A DNA stretch of 35,718 nucleotides, from contig VXYL01000035.1 in NCBI GenBank assembly GCA_009846005.1, positions 1 to 35,718 on the forward strand, in the 5' to 3' direction. Origin of the DNA: Gammaproteobacteria bacterium. GTDB taxonomy: Bacteria > Pseudomonadota > Gammaproteobacteria > Pseudomonadales > Azotimanducaceae. This document shows, piece by piece, positions 25,384 through 32,097 of the stretch (position 1 is the first letter of the stretch; each line of letters starts with the position of its first letter). The notes under the pieces were generated by a model. It saw only the letters and a list, made by a program, of their open reading frames with translations, searched no databases and had not been told where the DNA came from. Both the position numbers and the translations under genes were made by a program.

Positions 25384-26547
25384 ATGTTCGCCCAAGTGTT
25401 CGAAGTCACCGTGATGAACCTCAAGAACCTCCCGAACCGCTTGGGGAGTTCCTCGGTGATCGTCGTCGGCATCGGCGGAGTCGTGGGCGTCCTGGTGGCG
25501 ATCCTGGCCATGGCGTCGGGTTTCCAGAGCACCCTTGATCGAGGCGGCGACCCCCAACGCGCGGTCGTCCTGCGCGGCGGCTCGGACAACGAACTCTCCA
25601 GTTTCATGAACACGGAGACGATCAACGTCGTCGCCAGCATGCCCGGAATCGTCGAGGCGAGCCCAGAGCTCTACATGGTGGCCGACGTACCGAAGCGGTC
25701 CACAGGGACCGACGCCAATTTGATCGTGCGGGGTGTTTCCCCGGACGCCTTCACCTTGCACGACGAGGTGGTGATCGTGGAGGGACGTCGCTTCGTCCCG
25801 GGGCGGGGCGAAATCATCGCCGGCCGTGGCGCCCACGTCGAGTTCGCCGGAATCGACATCGGCAATTCGGTGAAGCTGCGCCAATCCGAGTGGACCATCG
25901 TGGGCATTTTCGAGGCCGACGGCTCCGCCTACGAGTCCGAACTATGGGTGGATCTTCCCGTGGCCCAGTCCGCTTTCCGCCTCGACGGCGGCGCAAGCTC
26001 GATGCGCCTGCGCCTCGACTCGCCCGAGCGAGTCGACGAACTCGCCGAACGGATCGAGAGCGATCCGCGCCTGGACCTGGAGTTGTTCGGAGAGGTCGAG
26101 TTCTTCGCCCGCCAGGGCGGCGGTCTGACGAACACCATCCGGACCTTCGGGTACGCCGTCGCGGTCATCATGGCCATCGGCGCCGTGTTCGCGGCGCTCA
26201 ATACCATGTACGCCGCAGTCGTCAGCCGTACCGTTGAGATCGCGACCCTGCGCGCGCTTGGATTCGGCGCCTTTCCGGTAGTGGTGTCGGTGATGATCGA
26301 GTCGATGGCGCTGGCGCTTCTCGGGGGTGTACTGGGCGCGGCGGTCTCCTATTTCGGGTTCAACGGCTACACGGTCTCGACGCTGAGCAACGCATCGTTC
26401 TCGCAAATCGCCTTCGACTTCGCGGTGACGCCGGAACTGCTGCGGGATGGCTTGGTCTGGGCTTTGAGCCTCGGCGCCATCGGCGGCCTGCTCCCTGCGG
26501 TGCGCGCAGCGGTGCTGCCGATCACCGTGGCGCTGCGAGGGGAATAG
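25384..26547 (+). CDS. FtsX-like ABC permease, second of a pair
   Basis: This is a 387-residue permease with the same overall fold as the preceding one but a different sequence. A first helix lies at about 21-43 (VIVVGIGGVVGVLVAILAMA). A periplasmic domain with the MacB-core pattern follows (VASMPGIVEASPELYMVADV ... GRRFVPGRGEIIAGRGAHVE). Helices near the end are GYAVAVIMAIGAVFAALNTM, VSVMIESMALALLGGVLGAA and WALSLGAIGGLLPAVRAAVL. The segment SRTVEIATLRALGFGAFPVV is the FtsX coupling motif. It is the last gene of the exporter operon and is followed by an intergenic stretch with a REP-like palindrome. Confidence 0.93.
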   Translation: MFAQVFEVTVMNLKNLPNRLGSSSVIVVGIGGVVGVLVAILAMASGFQSTLDRGGDPQRAVVLRGGSDNELSSFMNTETINVVASMPGIVEASPELYMVADVPKRSTGTDANLIVRGVSPDAFTLHDEVVIVEGRRFVPGRGEIIAGRGAHVEFAGIDIGNSVKLRQSEWTIVGIFEADGSAYESELWVDLPVAQSAFRLDGGASSMRLRLDSPERVDELAERIESDPRLDLELFGEVEFFARQGGGLTNTIRTFGYAVAVIMAIGAVFAALNTMYAAVVSRTVEIATLRALGFGAFPVVVSVMIESMALALLGGVLGAAVSYFGFNGYTVSTLSNASFSQIAFDFAVTPELLRDGLVWALSLGAIGGLLPAVRAAVLPITVALRGE

Positions 26548-26655
26548 GCGGCCGCGCGACGTCCCCGCACCGGCCATTGCTCAACCGCTTCGGCCCTAGG
26601 GTCGCCCGCTTCGACGCGTGCGGTCGCCCACATGGTGACGTGGCGGTGCCGACGC

Positions 26656-26680
26656 GGGACGGGACAAGCCCGTCCCCTAC
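26656..26680 (-). repeat. REP-like palindrome, copy 3
   Basis: On the minus strand this has the GTAG head, GGGACGGG stem, CTTGT loop and CCCGTCCC stem and is identical to copy 1. It lies between the converging ends of the exporter and stress-protein genes (gap 26548-26709). Unlike the other copies it does not provide a stop codon. A GGGCGACCGC segment lies near its far side, as it does near copy 2. Confidence 0.75.
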
Positions 26681-26709
26681 TGCGCGGTTGATCCTTGCGG
26701 GTTCGCGCG

Positions 26710-27540
26710 TCAGCGAACGCGTACCGCCAGCACGTCGCACCGTGCGCCGTGCAGCATGGCGTTCGCCGTCGATCCGGTGAGCAGTTGCAGGCCGTGTTTG
26801 CCGTGGGTACCGACGACGATCAGGTCGGCGGCGATCTTCGATGCGAGATCGTGGACTCGGTGTGCCACGTTGCCGGCGACTTCGAAGACGTTCTCGTCCT
26901 CGATGCCATAGCTGTCGGCCAGGTGCCCCAGCCGCTCGGCGGCTTCGTCCATAACGGCTTCGTGGGGGGCGTGGGAGACGTTGCACACAGCGAGTTCGGC
27001 GCTGCAATGCAGGGCCACGCGATTGGCTTCCTCCATGACCTGGAACGACTCGTCGCCGAGGTCCACCGCGGCGAGGATCTTCTCGTAGGCGGACAGTTCG
27101 CCGCCATGCTCTTCGTCGATGTGCACGGCGAGCACGTCGCAGGGCGTGCCGTGGATCATGGCGTTGGAAGTCGATCCGAACAGTGTCCGGGCACCGTGGT
27201 GTCCGTGGCTGCCGACCACGACGAGATCGGAGCTCTCCCGAGCGTAGGCGTGCAGCGCATCGGCGGCCGAGCCGTCCAGAACGCGAACGCGGGTGACACC
27301 GCGTCTACCGCCGACCTGCCGAAGGTATCGGTCGGCTTGGCGGCGGATGGCTTCGTCGAGGGCCTCGGACGTGTCGAAGTTGCCTTGTGGGTAGTCGTGA
27401 TGTTCGTGGTGGAACCGGTTGTAGGCATGCACGGCTTCGATGCTGTCCGGGTCGGCCAGCTCGCACGCGCGCGCGAGAATGGCGTCGGCTGTTCCTTGGT
27501 GCATGTCGAGGCCAACCACTACGTGTTGGAAAGCGCTCAT
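26710..27540 (-). CDS. Tandem universal stress protein (two UspA domains)
   Basis: This is a cytoplasmic stress protein of 276 residues made of two Usp domains. The first (about 1-140) starts FQHVVVGLDMHQGTADAILA and contains the ATP-binding pattern G-x2-G-x9-G-[ST] in VVGSHGHHGARTLFGSTSNA. The second (about 147-276) starts KILAAVDLGDESFQVMEEAN and repeats it in VVGTHGKHGLQLLTGSTANA. Both motifs are complete, so ATP binding is likely in both halves. The start ATG has AGGAGG about 7 bases upstream. Proteins of this type resemble UspE and are often induced by respiratory or growth arrest; regulation here is not visible. Confidence 0.93.
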   Translation of the reverse strand: MSAFQHVVVGLDMHQGTADAILARACELADPDSIEAVHAYNRFHHEHHDYPQGNFDTSEALDEAIRRQADRYLRQVGGRRGVTRVRVLDGSAADALHAYARESSDLVVVGSHGHHGARTLFGSTSNAMIHGTPCDVLAVHIDEEHGGELSAYEKILAAVDLGDESFQVMEEANRVALHCSAELAVCNVSHAPHEAVMDEAAERLGHLADSYGIEDENVFEVAGNVAHRVHDLASKIAADLIVVGTHGKHGLQLLTGSTANAMLHGARCDVLAVRVR

Positions 27541-27696
27541 TGCAGAACCTCCTGTTTGGCGGCTTCGGAGTTCCTTAGGCGCGAAACTAACGCCGGGCGA
27601 ATCGTGTTGCGAAGAAACGATTTTTCATAAGCCGATTCGGTGTGGGATTGAACCGGAATTAGCGACGGCCCCGCGGGGCGTTCGATCGGCCGTGGG

Positions 27697-28176
27697 TCAA
27701 TAGATACCGGCCTCGAGCCCTGCGGCAAGTGCCATGCCCAGGTCCCGGCAGGCGTCGAGGTGTGCTTGCTCCACGCCGCCCCTGGCCACGACTGGCTCCT
27801 GCACCTCCGTGAACGGATAGCCCTTCGCGATGCGCCGGATCGCCGTGAGCGCCCCCTGACCGTCGTTGCCCGCGCTGATGAACATTGCATAGGGAAGGGG
27901 CTGGATCTTGCCTTCGACGGGGTAGAACGTGCGATCGAGGAAGTCCTTCATGGCACCGGACATATAGCCGAAGTTCTCGGGTGTCCCCAGGATCAAGGCG
28001 TGTGCCCAGAGCAGATCGTCGTCCCCGGCATCGAAAGCTCTCTTGAAACGCACGTCCACCCCTTCGATCAAGGGATCCGTGGCGCCTTGGTACACGGCTT
28101 GGGCCATGGATTCCGTGCTGCCGCCCATGGTGTGGTACACGATGAGCAGGTGCTTCTGTGGGCTGGTGTCGGGCAC
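27697..28176 (-). CDS. Flavodoxin-fold NAD(P)H-dependent oxidoreductase
   Basis: This is a small FMN protein of 159 residues. The N-terminal strand and phosphate loop KHLLIVYHTMGGSTESMAQA is a flavodoxin/WrbA FMN-binding pattern, and ALILGTPENFGYMSGAMKDF, then LDRTFYPVEGK, matches the flavin-ring loop of the WrbA and NADPH-dependent FMN reductase group. The region AMFISAGNDGQGALTAIRRI is also typical. The frame is open to an ATG at 28224. I prefer GTG 28176 because it places the first strand near the N terminus as in relatives, but neither start has a ribosome-binding site. It could serve as a flavin reductase or quinone reductase; the nearby luciferase-like enzymes need reduced flavin or F420, so a partnership is possible but unproven. 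Confidence 0.85.
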   Translation of the reverse strand: MPDTSPQKHLLIVYHTMGGSTESMAQAVYQGATDPLIEGVDVRFKRAFDAGDDDLLWAHALILGTPENFGYMSGAMKDFLDRTFYPVEGKIQPLPYAMFISAGNDGQGALTAIRRIAKGYPFTEVQEPVVARGGVEQAHLDACRDLGMALAAGLEAGIY

Positions 28177-28192
28177 GACGAGGTCCGGTGCG

Positions 28193-28198
28193 TATAAT
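28193..28198 (+). promoter_or_regulatory. Possible -10 box (TATAAT) upstream of the threonine ammonia-lyase gene
   Basis: A perfect TATAAT lies 92 bases before ATG 28290, in the gap between divergent genes. No good -35 hexamer is found 16-18 bases upstream. A single perfect hexamer in GC-rich sequence is suggestive only. Confidence 0.3.
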
Positions 28199-28289
28199 CG
28201 CGGCGAGCAAAATAGCACAGCCATCGAGAACGTCTCGCGCCGATGGGCTGGGCAACCACTCAGACCGGCTGGCCCGACGGGGGTGCGGA

Positions 28290-29504
28290 ATGGATGCCAG
28301 GCTGATCACGCTCGATGCGATCAGGGCGGCTCGGACGCGGCTTGGCGACAGCGTCGTCCGCACGCCGCTGGCGAAGTCTCGAACGCTGTCGGCGCAATTT
28401 GCGGCCGACATCCACCTGAAGTTCGAGAATCAGCAGTTCACCGCTTCCTTCAAGGAACGTGGCGCGTTGAACAGGCTCTTGCTGTTGAGCGAGGCGGAGC
28501 GTGCGCGTGGCGTGACCGCGATGTCCGCAGGCAACCATGCCCAGGCGCTTGCCTACCACGGTTCGAGGCTCAAGATTCCGGTCAGCATCGTCATGCCACG
28601 CCACACGCCGAATGCCAAGGTCGAGCAGACACGGGTGTTCGGCGCCCAAGTCGTCCTGCACGGCAGCCAGTTCGGCGAGACCTTGGACTTCACCAAGCGT
28701 CTCGCGGAAGAGAAAGGCTATACGCTCATTCACCCGTTCGACGACGAGGCCGTCATCGCAGGGCAGGGCACCTTAGGGCTCGAAATGGTCGAGCAGGCCC
28801 CCGATCTCGACACGATCGTCGTCCCGGTGGGCGGGGGCGGCCTGATTGCGGGCATCGCCGTCGCCGCGAAGTCCCTCAAGCCCCAGGTCACCATCGTGGG
28901 CGTTCAGGCGGAACGATTCAGCGCGGCCGCGGACCTCTTCAACGGAAACGAGCCAGCGCAGGGACAGCCCGGTACGGTGGCGGAAGGGATCGCCGTCGAG
29001 ACGCCGGGCGTCAAAACCATGGCGATCATCCGCGAGTACGTCGATCGAATGGTGACGGTGAGCGAATACGATATCGAAGCCGCCGTCTTCAAGCTGCTCG
29101 AGATCGAAAAGACCGTGACGGAAGGGGCCGGGGCGGCGGCCCTCGCGGCCGTCATGGTCGACCGGTCGCTGGCCGTCGGCAGGACGGCGTTGATACTGAC
29201 CGGCGGCAATATCGACATGATGATCCTGTCGTCCGTGCTGCAGCGAGGTCTTGTGCGTACCAAGCGTCTGGTGCGCCTTGCTGTGGAAACACCCGATGTC
29301 CCGGGCGCCCTGGCGCAGCTAACCGGGATACTCGGCGACCTCGACAGCAACATCGTCGACGTGGTTCACCAGCGTGCGTTCGGAACGTCGTCGGTGCGCG
29401 CCACCCGAATCGAGTTCGTCCTGCAGATGCGCGGCGAAGAGCAAGTCGAGGTCGTGATCAGGACCTTGAAGGCTGCCGGCTACGACGCCCAGTTGGCCCC
29501 GTAG
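28290..29504 (+). CDS. ilvA: Threonine ammonia-lyase with C-terminal ACT-like domain
   Basis: This is a PLP enzyme of fold type II, 404 residues, that deaminates threonine (and usually serine) to 2-oxobutyrate and ammonia, feeding isoleucine synthesis or threonine breakdown. The PLP lysine is in FTASFKERGALN (about residue 57), the substrate loop is SAGNHAQ, and the phosphate loop is VPVGGGGLIAG. A single ACT-like domain closes the protein (VRLAVETPDVPGALAQLTGI). This short one-ACT form is common in bacteria and is annotated either as IlvA or as catabolic TdcB. I took ATG 28290 because upstream codons lack family character. The TAG stop lies within a GTAG REP-like head, just after QLAP. Confidence 0.92.
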   Translation: MDARLITLDAIRAARTRLGDSVVRTPLAKSRTLSAQFAADIHLKFENQQFTASFKERGALNRLLLLSEAERARGVTAMSAGNHAQALAYHGSRLKIPVSIVMPRHTPNAKVEQTRVFGAQVVLHGSQFGETLDFTKRLAEEKGYTLIHPFDDEAVIAGQGTLGLEMVEQAPDLDTIVVPVGGGGLIAGIAVAAKSLKPQVTIVGVQAERFSAAADLFNGNEPAQGQPGTVAEGIAVETPGVKTMAIIREYVDRMVTVSEYDIEAAVFKLLEIEKTVTEGAGAAALAAVMVDRSLAVGRTALILTGGNIDMMILSSVLQRGLVRTKRLVRLAVETPDVPGALAQLTGILGDLDSNIVDVVHQRAFGTSSVRATRIEFVLQMRGEEQVEVVIRTLKAAGYDAQLAP

Positions 29505-29525
29505 GCCACGGGCTTGTCCCGTCCC
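29501..29525 (+). repeat. REP-like palindrome, copy 2
   Basis: The GTAG head, CTTGT loop and CCCGTCCC right arm are the same as in copies 1 and 3; the left arm differs by two bases near the head. TAG of the head is the stop codon of the threonine ammonia-lyase gene. Confidence 0.7.
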
Positions 29526-29552
29526 ACTCGCTCGCTGGACCCCGTACGACAC

Positions 29553-29609
29553 GGGCGACCGCGCGCGTTGGGACGCGCGCCCTGACGAGCGCGCAAGGGT
29601 CGCTCCTAC
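29553..29609 (-). repeat. Longer GTAG-headed palindromic element
   Basis: On the minus strand GTAG (29606-29609) is followed by GAGCGACCC and, about 40 bases later, by the complementary GGTCGCCCG, with GC-rich inner repeats (GGGCGCGCG). It resembles the GTAGGAGCGA-type REP elements of gammaproteobacteria. TAG of the head is the stop of the luciferase-like gene. With copy 2 it forms an inward-facing pair about 27 bases apart. Confidence 0.65.
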
Positions 29610-30472
29610 GCTGTCTTGACCTCCTCGACGACGGTCGCGTAACGATCCAACAGCGGCAGGACGACGTCTTCTTTCGCCGGCGGCACTACGAAGATCACAT
29701 GATCGAAGCCCTGCCCGATCCGGCCGAGTACTTCGCCGGCGTCCGGTGGCGCACCAAACAGTGCCAGGTCGATGTCCTCGATGCTACGCCCTCTGGCCGA
29801 TACGGCTTCCTTCAACCGTTCCATGTTCCCGGATCCCAAGCCGCCGATGGGCATCCAGCCGTCGCCGTAGTCCGCGATGCGGTCGGATACCCACTTCGAG
29901 TTGGCGCCGATCCAGATCGGCGGGCCGTTCTCCTGAACGGGCTTCGGGTACGACCAGATGGGATCGAAGTCGACATGCTTGCCGTGGAACTCGGCCTCGT
30001 CGTTGTTCCAGATCTCGCGCATGGCCAGGACTTTCTCGCGCACGACGGCCCAACGGTTCTTGTAGTCCGCACCATGGTTCTCCATCTCCTCGCGGTTCCA
30101 GCCGGCGCCGATGCCGATGATGGCGCGGCCGTTCGAGATGGTGTCGAGGGACGCGATCTCCTTGGCCAGCGTGATGGGATCGCGTTCGATCACTAGGCAG
30201 ATGCCGGTGCCTAGGCGGATGCGCTCCGTGGCGGCGGCCGCCGCACCTAGGGCCACGAACGGGTCGTGGGCGCGCCAGTACATTTCCGGCAGGTCGCCGC
30301 CGCCGGGAAACGGGGTCGCCCGACTGGCCGGGATGTGGGTGTGTTCGGGAAAGAACAGACTGTCGAAGCCGCGCTCCTCCACCGCCTGGGCGACCTCCAC
30401 GGGGCCGATGGCGGTGTCGGTCGGGAACATGGTGACGCCGAACCGGGCGTTGTCGAGTCCACGGAAAGCCAT
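29606..30472 (-). CDS. Luciferase-like (LLM) F420-dependent-type oxidoreductase
   Basis: This is a 288-residue TIM-barrel oxidoreductase of the short LLM class, usually F420-dependent. Typical blocks are ARFGVTMFPTDTAIGPVEVA, FDSLFFPEHTHIPASR, IRLGTGICLVIERDPITLAK, SNGRAIIGIGAGWNREEMEN, YPKPVQENGPPIWIGANS and YGDGWMPIGG. It differs clearly from the longer LLM protein at 16749. The start has AAGGAG and lies 28 bases after the crotonase stop, so the two are probably one operon. The cofactor (F420 or FMN) cannot be settled by eye, and no F420-synthesis gene is in the window. Its stop overlaps a GTAG palindrome. Confidence 0.9.
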   Translation of the reverse strand: MAFRGLDNARFGVTMFPTDTAIGPVEVAQAVEERGFDSLFFPEHTHIPASRATPFPGGGDLPEMYWRAHDPFVALGAAAAATERIRLGTGICLVIERDPITLAKEIASLDTISNGRAIIGIGAGWNREEMENHGADYKNRWAVVREKVLAMREIWNNDEAEFHGKHVDFDPIWSYPKPVQENGPPIWIGANSKWVSDRIADYGDGWMPIGGLGSGNMERLKEAVSARGRSIEDIDLALFGAPPDAGEVLGRIGQGFDHVIFVVPPAKEDVVLPLLDRYATVVEEVKTA

Positions 30473-30500
30473 TGCGTTCTCCTTGTGGGTAACCAGTTGA

Positions 30501-31271
30501 CTAGATGTTGGAAAAGTCGCCGTGTCGGCCAGCGCCTTCGTTGAACCGGGTCGCGCCGTGAATGGTCTCGCCCGACTTGATCACCTCGCGCCCGAGCAAT
30601 GTCTCCTGCTGCAGCGCATCGGGAATCGGCTTGCCCCACTGGGTGAGCACCGAGCGCCGGTCGCTGCGCAGGCAGCGCTGGGGAAATCGGGTCAGGGTCT
30701 CCGCCAGGCGGACGGCTTCGTGAAGCGCCTCGCCGTCGTCGGTCAACCGGTTCGCCAGACCGATGCGCTCGGCTTCCTCGCCGCTGACGCTTCGGCCAGT
30801 GAGGATCATGTCCATCGCGTGGCTCTGACCGATCAGCCGCGGCAACCGGACCGTTCCGCCGTCCACCAACGGCACACCCCAGCGCCGGTTGTAGACGCCG
30901 AATACGGCGGAGTGCGCCGCGACGCGCAGGTCGCACCACAGGGCGAGTTCAAGACCACCTGCCACGGCGTAGCCCTCAACGGCGGCAATGACGGGTTTGG
31001 ACAAGGTCATCCGGGTCGGCCCGAGCGGTCCGTCGCCTTCCAAGGTCACGCGGTTGCCTCGTCCCGCGGCCACGGCCTTGAGATCGGCGCCGGCACAGAA
31101 GTGGCCCCCCGCACCGGTGAGCACGCATGCCACACGCTGCTTGTCGGCGTCGTAGGCACGGAACGCGTCCGCGAGTTCTGCGGCGGTGGCATGGTCGATG
31201 GCGTTGCGGACCTCCGGGCGGTTGATCGTGATGACCAGGAGATCGCCGTGCTTTTCGGTTCGTACGGTCAT
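30501..31271 (-). CDS. Crotonase/enoyl-CoA hydratase family protein
   Basis: This is a 256-residue crotonase-fold enzyme. Oxyanion-hole segments are AGGHFCAGADLKAV and AAVEGYAVAGGLELALWCDL. The Glu in GGLELAL matches the first catalytic Glu of enoyl-CoA hydratase. At the second site, where hydratases have P-E in FGxPE, this protein reads FGVYNRRWGVPLVDGG, so that Glu is Asn. A subgroup of crotonases with an RRWGVPLxDGGT motif shares this change, so a hydration role is doubtful and an isomerase, lyase or other acyl-CoA reaction should be considered. It is probably first in an operon with the downstream F420-type oxidoreductase gene. Confidence 0.9.
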   Translation of the reverse strand: MTVRTEKHGDLLVITINRPEVRNAIDHATAAELADAFRAYDADKQRVACVLTGAGGHFCAGADLKAVAAGRGNRVTLEGDGPLGPTRMTLSKPVIAAVEGYAVAGGLELALWCDLRVAAHSAVFGVYNRRWGVPLVDGGTVRLPRLIGQSHAMDMILTGRSVSGEEAERIGLANRLTDDGEALHEAVRLAETLTRFPQRCLRSDRRSVLTQWGKPIPDALQQETLLGREVIKSGETIHGATRFNEGAGRHGDFSNI

Positions 31272-31576
31272 TGGCGGGATCTTGGGGCACCACCGGCTCT
31301 CGGCGATGGGTGGATGTTAGCTCGATTCGCGGGAGGGCGTCTCTTATAGCCTTATCCTATATTCAACGACGGTATTATGCCTAGGGTTGACCAAAGACTC
31401 GCAATCTTTCGGTGAATTTGGTGGAGATACGGGTAGATTCCCCCCGTTTTCGTCACTTACGGTAACAAGCGGTAACAAAAACGGAGGTTTGAGGCCAGAA
31501 AAGGGTTGCAGTCCCCCACGGTTTCGCAGACTATCGCTTAAAGCACCGAAGGGCAGCAGGAGGGATCCGCCGGACT
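31272..31576. other. Divergent intergenic region with AT-rich segment and recombination-like repeats
   Basis: This 305-base gap is less GC-rich than its surroundings, especially 31341-31380. It contains two direct copies of CGGTAACAA (31460-31468 and 31470-31478) and a tRNA-3'-end-like segment at 31419-31447. A GGAGGG at 31559-31564 precedes the gene at 31577. I see no coding frame with family character. Confidence 0.45.
31419..31447 (-). other. tRNA/tmRNA 3'-end-like segment (possible attachment-site scar)
   Basis: On the minus strand ACGGG and CCCGT form a T-arm-like stem around a 9-base loop containing GAATC, followed directly by ATCTCCACCA, which looks like an acceptor strand ending in CCA. 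The loop is two bases too long and no anticodon or tmRNA body follows upstream, so it is not a functional gene. Such fragments are typical of integrase attachment sites. This is a pattern-level suggestion. Confidence 0.3.
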
Positions 31577-31999
31577 ATGCGATTGGTCAACGCGGTCATC
31601 GCCGTCGCGCTTGTGGCGCTGGCGGTGTTGAAACTAGACGACCCGTCCGGAGCGTCCATGTTCCTGTTCGGGGCGCTTATCGCCGCATTCGCGTTGAAAC
31701 ACTACCTGAGTGCATGGTCGGTCCGCGTGCTTGCGTTTCTCGCGGCAGGAACCTTGTTCTGCTACTTCGGACAGTTTTTCTACCTCGTGCCCCACCTTCA
31801 GCCAAGCTGGTACTGGCAGTGGCAGGGGGACGCACTCGAAGCCACGGCGTTATTGCTATCCGGGTTCGCCATGATTCCGGTGCTCTCCGAGTACAGTTGC
31901 CGCATGAAGGCATCGCGCGAGTGCGAACGCGGCCGCCGCCAGTTCGAGGCTCGCAAGCCGCTTCTCGCCGGGTTCAAGGGTTTCGAGATCGGTCGCTAA
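31577..31999 (+). CDS. Small integral membrane protein of unknown function
   Basis: This 140-residue protein has no family I recognise. It has about four hydrophobic helices: LVNAVIAVALVALAVLKL, MFLFGALIAAFALKHYL, VRVLAFLAAGTLFCYFGQFF and ALEATALLLSGFAMIPVL. A basic C-terminal tail of about 30 residues (ECERGRRQFEARKPLLAGFK) is presumably cytoplasmic. A tryptophan-rich loop (PSWYWQWQGD) lies between helices three and four. GGAGGG lies 12 bases before the ATG. It is followed by a hairpin at 32001-32018 and, after 98 bases, by the YeiH-type transporter gene in the same direction. Confidence 0.75.
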   Translation: MRLVNAVIAVALVALAVLKLDDPSGASMFLFGALIAAFALKHYLSAWSVRVLAFLAAGTLFCYFGQFFYLVPHLQPSWYWQWQGDALEATALLLSGFAMIPVLSEYSCRMKASRECERGRRQFEARKPLLAGFKGFEIGR

Positions 32000-32000
32000 G

Positions 32001-32018
32001 GCCGCACCGGCGTGCGGC
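32001..32018 (+). terminator. Hairpin directly after the small membrane protein gene
   Basis: GCCGCAC and GTGCGGC form a perfect 7-bp stem around CGGC, starting 2 bases after the TAA stop. There is no T-run, so it would be a weak or processing-type 3' hairpin rather than a classical rho-independent terminator. Confidence 0.35.
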
Positions 32019-32036
32019 ATGCCCGTCGCCGGGATG

Positions 32037-32085
32037 CTAACGCGCCCGTCGGGGTGTGCCGTCCTAACGCGCCCGTCAGGGCGCG
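32037..32085. repeat. Short direct repeat with hairpin upstream of the transporter gene
   Basis: CTAACGCGCCCGTC occurs at 32037-32050 and again at 32064-32077, a 27-base period. The second copy runs into a perfect 7-bp hairpin, CGCGCCC-GTCA-GGGCGCG (68-85 in that stretch). The GGGCGCGCGGTCGC tail resembles the inner part of the palindrome at 29553-29609, so the two may belong to one family of intergenic repeats. Confidence 0.5.
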
Positions 32086-32097
32086 CGGTCGCGAACG

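Noticed and set aside
24228-25640. 470-codon minus-strand frame opposite the first permease
   Set aside because: It is antisense to a clear FtsX-like permease, His/Arg-rich and without motifs.
28043-30196. 717-codon plus-strand frame across the threonine ammonia-lyase region
   Set aside because: It overlaps three genes with recognised families and is rich in Arg and Gly with no domain.
31419-31447. Functional tRNA or tmRNA gene
   Set aside because: Only a T-arm-like and CCA-like end is visible; the loop is too long and no anticodon arm or tmRNA body follows.
32037-32085. CRISPR array
   Set aside because: There are only two 14-bp repeats with a short spacer, no leader and no cas genes in the window.
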